DNA of 64,000 nucleotides from Pseudomonas sp. GM74 (GTDB lineage: Bacteria; Pseudomonadota; Gammaproteobacteria; Pseudomonadales; Pseudomonadaceae). A program made the translations under genes and the position numbers. Under the pieces are notes generated by a model that saw only the letters and a program-made list of their open reading frames with translations, was not told where the DNA came from and ran no database searches. Numbering within the stretch: position 1 is the first letter of the stretch; every line of letters begins with the position of its first letter. This document shows positions 61,848-64,000 of the stretch, one piece after another. The DNA lies in the NCBI RefSeq assembly GCF_000282455.1, contig NZ_AKJG01000002.1, positions 40,153 through 104,152 on the forward strand, read 5' to 3'.

Positions 61848-63761
61848 TCATGCATCTGAATCAGTGCACTGTGCCAACGCACTGTCCAGGCGAATCTGCC
61901 GTCGATCTCCAAAGCGCCGGGTCAGGCCGATGCGGTCGAAGTACTCCAGTATCTGGATACTGCGCTTGCGACCCAGACCCACCGCATCACGAAACGCCGC
62001 CACCTGGATCACCGGGTTCGCGTCCGCCAGTTGCAACAGCATAGCCGCCAATCGGCGAATCATGCCGTCGGTGTAAAACAGGTCGTGCACCACTTGATGC
62101 ATCAAACCCAGACGCGCCATTTTGCGTAGCAATGCGCGGACGGTGGCTTCGTCATGTCCCAGATCACGTACCCAGGGTGGATTGAACTGCGCCGCGTCGA
62201 ACAGCGGCTGCAATTGTAGCCACAGGCCCTCGTCCTCCTCGCTCAAGCGCACCTGATGCCCGGGCAGATGCAACCACGGGCCGCTGCTGGCGATGTCGCC
62301 GCAGGCCAACAACTCGTCGAGCAAGCTGATGAATGTCGGGCGTTCCAGCGTGCTGCCGGTGAATCGGCGCAGGCGATCCCGGTCCGGCCCCATCTGATCC
62401 GGTTCGAGTTGATGGAAACGCGCGAGCTGGTCCACTAAAGGTGCTTTCAAGGACTCCCAGCGACTTGCATTGAACAACAATGGGCCTTGACGGGTATTGA
62501 TCAGGCGCACGTCAGCGGGCAACACCCAACTGTTGCGCGGTCGGTTGAATTGCCGCTCCAGGCGCTGAGGATCGATCCCGGTGTCGCTATGGGCCAGCAA
62601 TGCCGGCAAAACCTCTTCCAGCCCGGCACAATTCGCCAGCGTGTCCAACTGCGCCAACCGTTCGGGGCTGCGGCGTTGCCGTGCGGGTGCAAACGGATCG
62701 AGCACCCGGCCACCACCCAGGGTTCGTTGGGCACTCTGGTCACGCAGGATCAGCGGATCGCCCTTCACCGCATGTACCGGTGTATTGAGCAGCAGTTGCG
62801 CAAACATCCGCCCACCGGGTGCCAGGCTGATGCCTTCCAGCAAGGCGACGCGCCCGGTTATGTCCTGGGTGCCGAGGTGCACGTGTACCGGTTGAAAGTG
62901 TTCGAATGCCCGGGGTTCGCCGGCAAGCAACTGCATGTCGATATCCATGCGCTGGGTAGGCGCGTACAAGCCCTCGGCCAGCAGCCAGTGGCCGCGATGG
63001 ATGTGCTCCAGCGCCAGCCGTTCGGCACTCAGGTTCAACGCCACGCGCTGGCCGGCAAAGGCATGGTCGGCGGCCTGGTTTTGCGCGTGCAGGCCACGGA
63101 TGCGCACCGGTTTGCCTTGTGGCCCCAGCAGCAAGGTATCGCCCACCGCGACCTGACCGGACAGCGCCGTGCCGGTCACCACGATACCGGCCCCGGCCAC
63201 GCTGAAAGCCCGGTCGATCCCCAGGCGAAAACCACCGTCGGTGCTGCGCTGCTGTACTTCACGCTGGGCTTGCAGCAATTGTTGGCGCAGGGTTTCGATG
63301 CCCTCGCCGGTCACGCTCGACAACGCAATCAGCGGTGCATCGGCATAGGGTCCGGGCGCCAGCAAGGTACGGATCTGCTCGCGCACGTCTTGTACCCGGG
63401 CGCTGTCGACCCGGTCGCACTTGCTGATCGCCACCAATGCCCGGGGGATGCCCAACAACTGGACAATCGCCAGATGCTCGCGGGTCTGCGGCATCACCCC
63501 ATCATCGGCGGCCACCACCAGCAACACCAGATCGACGCCCTGCGCCCCGGCCAGCATGTTGTGGGTGAAGCGCTCATGGCCGGGAACGTCGATGAATCCG
63601 GTCAACTGTGCACCCGCCTCCAGCGCGGCATACAGGTAGCCCAGGTCGATGGTCATGCCGCGCTCACGCTCTTCGCGGCGCCGGTCACCCGCCTGACCGG
63701 TCAACGCCTGGAGCAGCGCCGTCTTGCCATGGTCGATGTGCCCCGCGGTGCCGACAATCAC
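61848..63761 (-). CDS. selB: SelB, selenocysteine-specific elongation factor
   Basis: 637-aa GTPase delivering Sec-tRNA to UGA codons in selenoprotein mRNAs. G1 is [15 protein letters not shown]3 [13 protein letters not shown] and G4 ISKCDRVD, followed by EF-Tu-like beta domains and C-terminal winged helices that bind the SECIS hairpin. The start is taken as GTG at 63761, because it places [14 protein letters not shown] at the N-terminus and overlaps the selA stop (GTGA). A longer ATG-type frame to 63842 lies inside selA. Confidence 0.93.
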   Translation of the reverse strand: MIVGTAGHIDHGKTALLQALTGQAGDRRREERERGMTIDLGYLYAALEAGAQLTGFIDVPGHERFTHNMLAGAQGVDLVLLVVAADDGVMPQTREHLAIVQLLGIPRALVAISKCDRVDSARVQDVREQIRTLLAPGPYADAPLIALSSVTGEGIETLRQQLLQAQREVQQRSTDGGFRLGIDRAFSVAGAGIVVTGTALSGQVAVGDTLLLGPQGKPVRIRGLHAQNQAADHAFAGQRVALNLSAERLALEHIHRGHWLLAEGLYAPTQRMDIDMQLLAGEPRAFEHFQPVHVHLGTQDITGRVALLEGISLAPGGRMFAQLLLNTPVHAVKGDPLILRDQSAQRTLGGGRVLDPFAPARQRRSPERLAQLDTLANCAGLEEVLPALLAHSDTGIDPQRLERQFNRPRNSWVLPADVRLINTRQGPLLFNASRWESLKAPLVDQLARFHQLEPDQMGPDRDRLRRFTGSTLERPTFISLLDELLACGDIASSGPWLHLPGHQVRLSEEDEGLWLQLQPLFDAAQFNPPWVRDLGHDEATVRALLRKMARLGLMHQVVHDLFYTDGMIRRLAAMLLQLADANPVIQVAAFRDAVGLGRKRSIQILEYFDRIGLTRRFGDRRQIRLDSALAQCTDSDA

Positions 63762-64000
63762 CCTGCCAGGCCCTCCACCTGCAATTGATCGAGTTGCGCC
63801 AGCCATGCCGGTTCGTCGTCCAGTTGCCGCAGGTCCAGCCACAGGGCGTCATCGTCGATGCGCCCCAGGACCGCAATCGGCAAGGCGCGAAAGGCTTCTT
63901 CCAGCGTCAACAGGGAGCGCCCGCGCAAGCGCTTGGACGTCAACGGGCGCAGACACAGCGCGGCGCTGGCCAGCCGCGCCACCGGCTGGCTGCCGCTGCC
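63758..64000 (-). CDS. selA: SelA, selenocysteine synthase (C-terminal fragment at window edge)
   Basis: The last 80 codons of a frame open to the window end: [20 protein letters not shown]... [32 protein letters not shown]. This matches the C-terminus of the PLP enzyme SelA, which converts Ser-tRNA-Sec to Sec-tRNA-Sec. The stop overlaps the selB GTG by 4 bases, so selA, selB and probably selC are one transcript. Confidence 0.85.
   Translation of the reverse strand, partial: GSGSQPVARLASAALCLRPLTSKRLRGRSLLTLEEAFRALPIAVLGRIDDDALWLDLRQLDDEPAWLAQLDQLQVEGLAG

Noticed and set aside
63762..63842. 27-residue N-terminal extension of SelB
   Set aside because: It lies within the selA coding end and would precede the conserved GTPase start; GTG at 63761 fits the GTGA overlap.

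Overview
The window looks like a chromosomal segment of a fluorescent-group Pseudomonas. Evidence is high GC, many GTGGGAGC...TTGCTCGCGA-type REP palindromes in inverted pairs, and genes I recognise from Pseudomonas (TriABC-like efflux, the atsRBCA/atsK sulfate-ester locus, oscA-sbp-cysTWA, desA, gabTD, selAB-selC). The gene order from about 1 to 38 kb resembles the order I recall in P. aeruginosa (tri, ats/tonB2-exbB1-exbD1, oscA-cys, desA, gab). That comparison is from memory, not a search.

Layout. 1-4 kb: an RND efflux pump with two lipoprotein adaptors (permease cut by the window edge). 4.2-5.4 kb: an AAA ATPase gene broken by a one-base frameshift. 5.7-21 kb: a sulfur-scavenging region with an orphan MetQ-like binding protein, an unusual sigma-54-type AAA regulator, a small hydrolase, ExbD-ExbB-TonB and a TonB-dependent receptor, the oxygenolytic alkylsulfatase AtsK with a divergent LysR regulator, the AtsR/AtsB/AtsC ABC importer and the arylsulfatase AtsA. 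21-24.7 kb: a fatty-acid desaturase with a divergent AraC regulator, a Crp/Fnr regulator and an Mpo1-like membrane protein. 24.8-29 kb: sulfate/thiosulfate uptake (cysA, cysW, cysT, sbp, oscA). 29-35 kb: a GGDEF/EAL protein, the desaturase DesA, a PAS-GGDEF cyclase and a REC-HDOD protein. 35-40 kb: gabT, gabD and an acetolactate-synthase-like enzyme.

40.3-53.3 kb is an accessory aromatic catabolic island, all on the minus strand. Terminators and hairpins suggest three transcription units: (i) dehydrogenase, NIPSNAP, extradiol dioxygenase, YciI and FAH hydrolase; (ii) an outer-membrane MetA-type protein and an MFS aromatic-acid transporter; (iii) a carboxy-catechol extradiol dioxygenase, a class II aldolase-fold decarboxylase candidate, and a full dehydrogenase-branch meta-cleavage lower pathway ending in acetyl-CoA and pyruvate. 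The island is flanked by a truncated NahR-like LysR gene on one side and an IS1182-type transposase scrap on the other.

53.7-61.6 kb carries a cupin (DUF985), an exported alpha/beta hydrolase with two exported DUF1254/DUF1214 proteins, an isochorismatase-family hydrolase, an OprD-type porin and a ParDE toxin-antitoxin pair. This leads to the selC tRNA (a classical island insertion site in other bacteria), followed by selB and the end of selA.

No REP element was seen between about 33.9 and 61.7 kb, although they occur every few kb before that. This fits recent acquisition or rearrangement of much of that stretch. I saw no rRNA, CRISPR array, integrase or complete insertion sequence.
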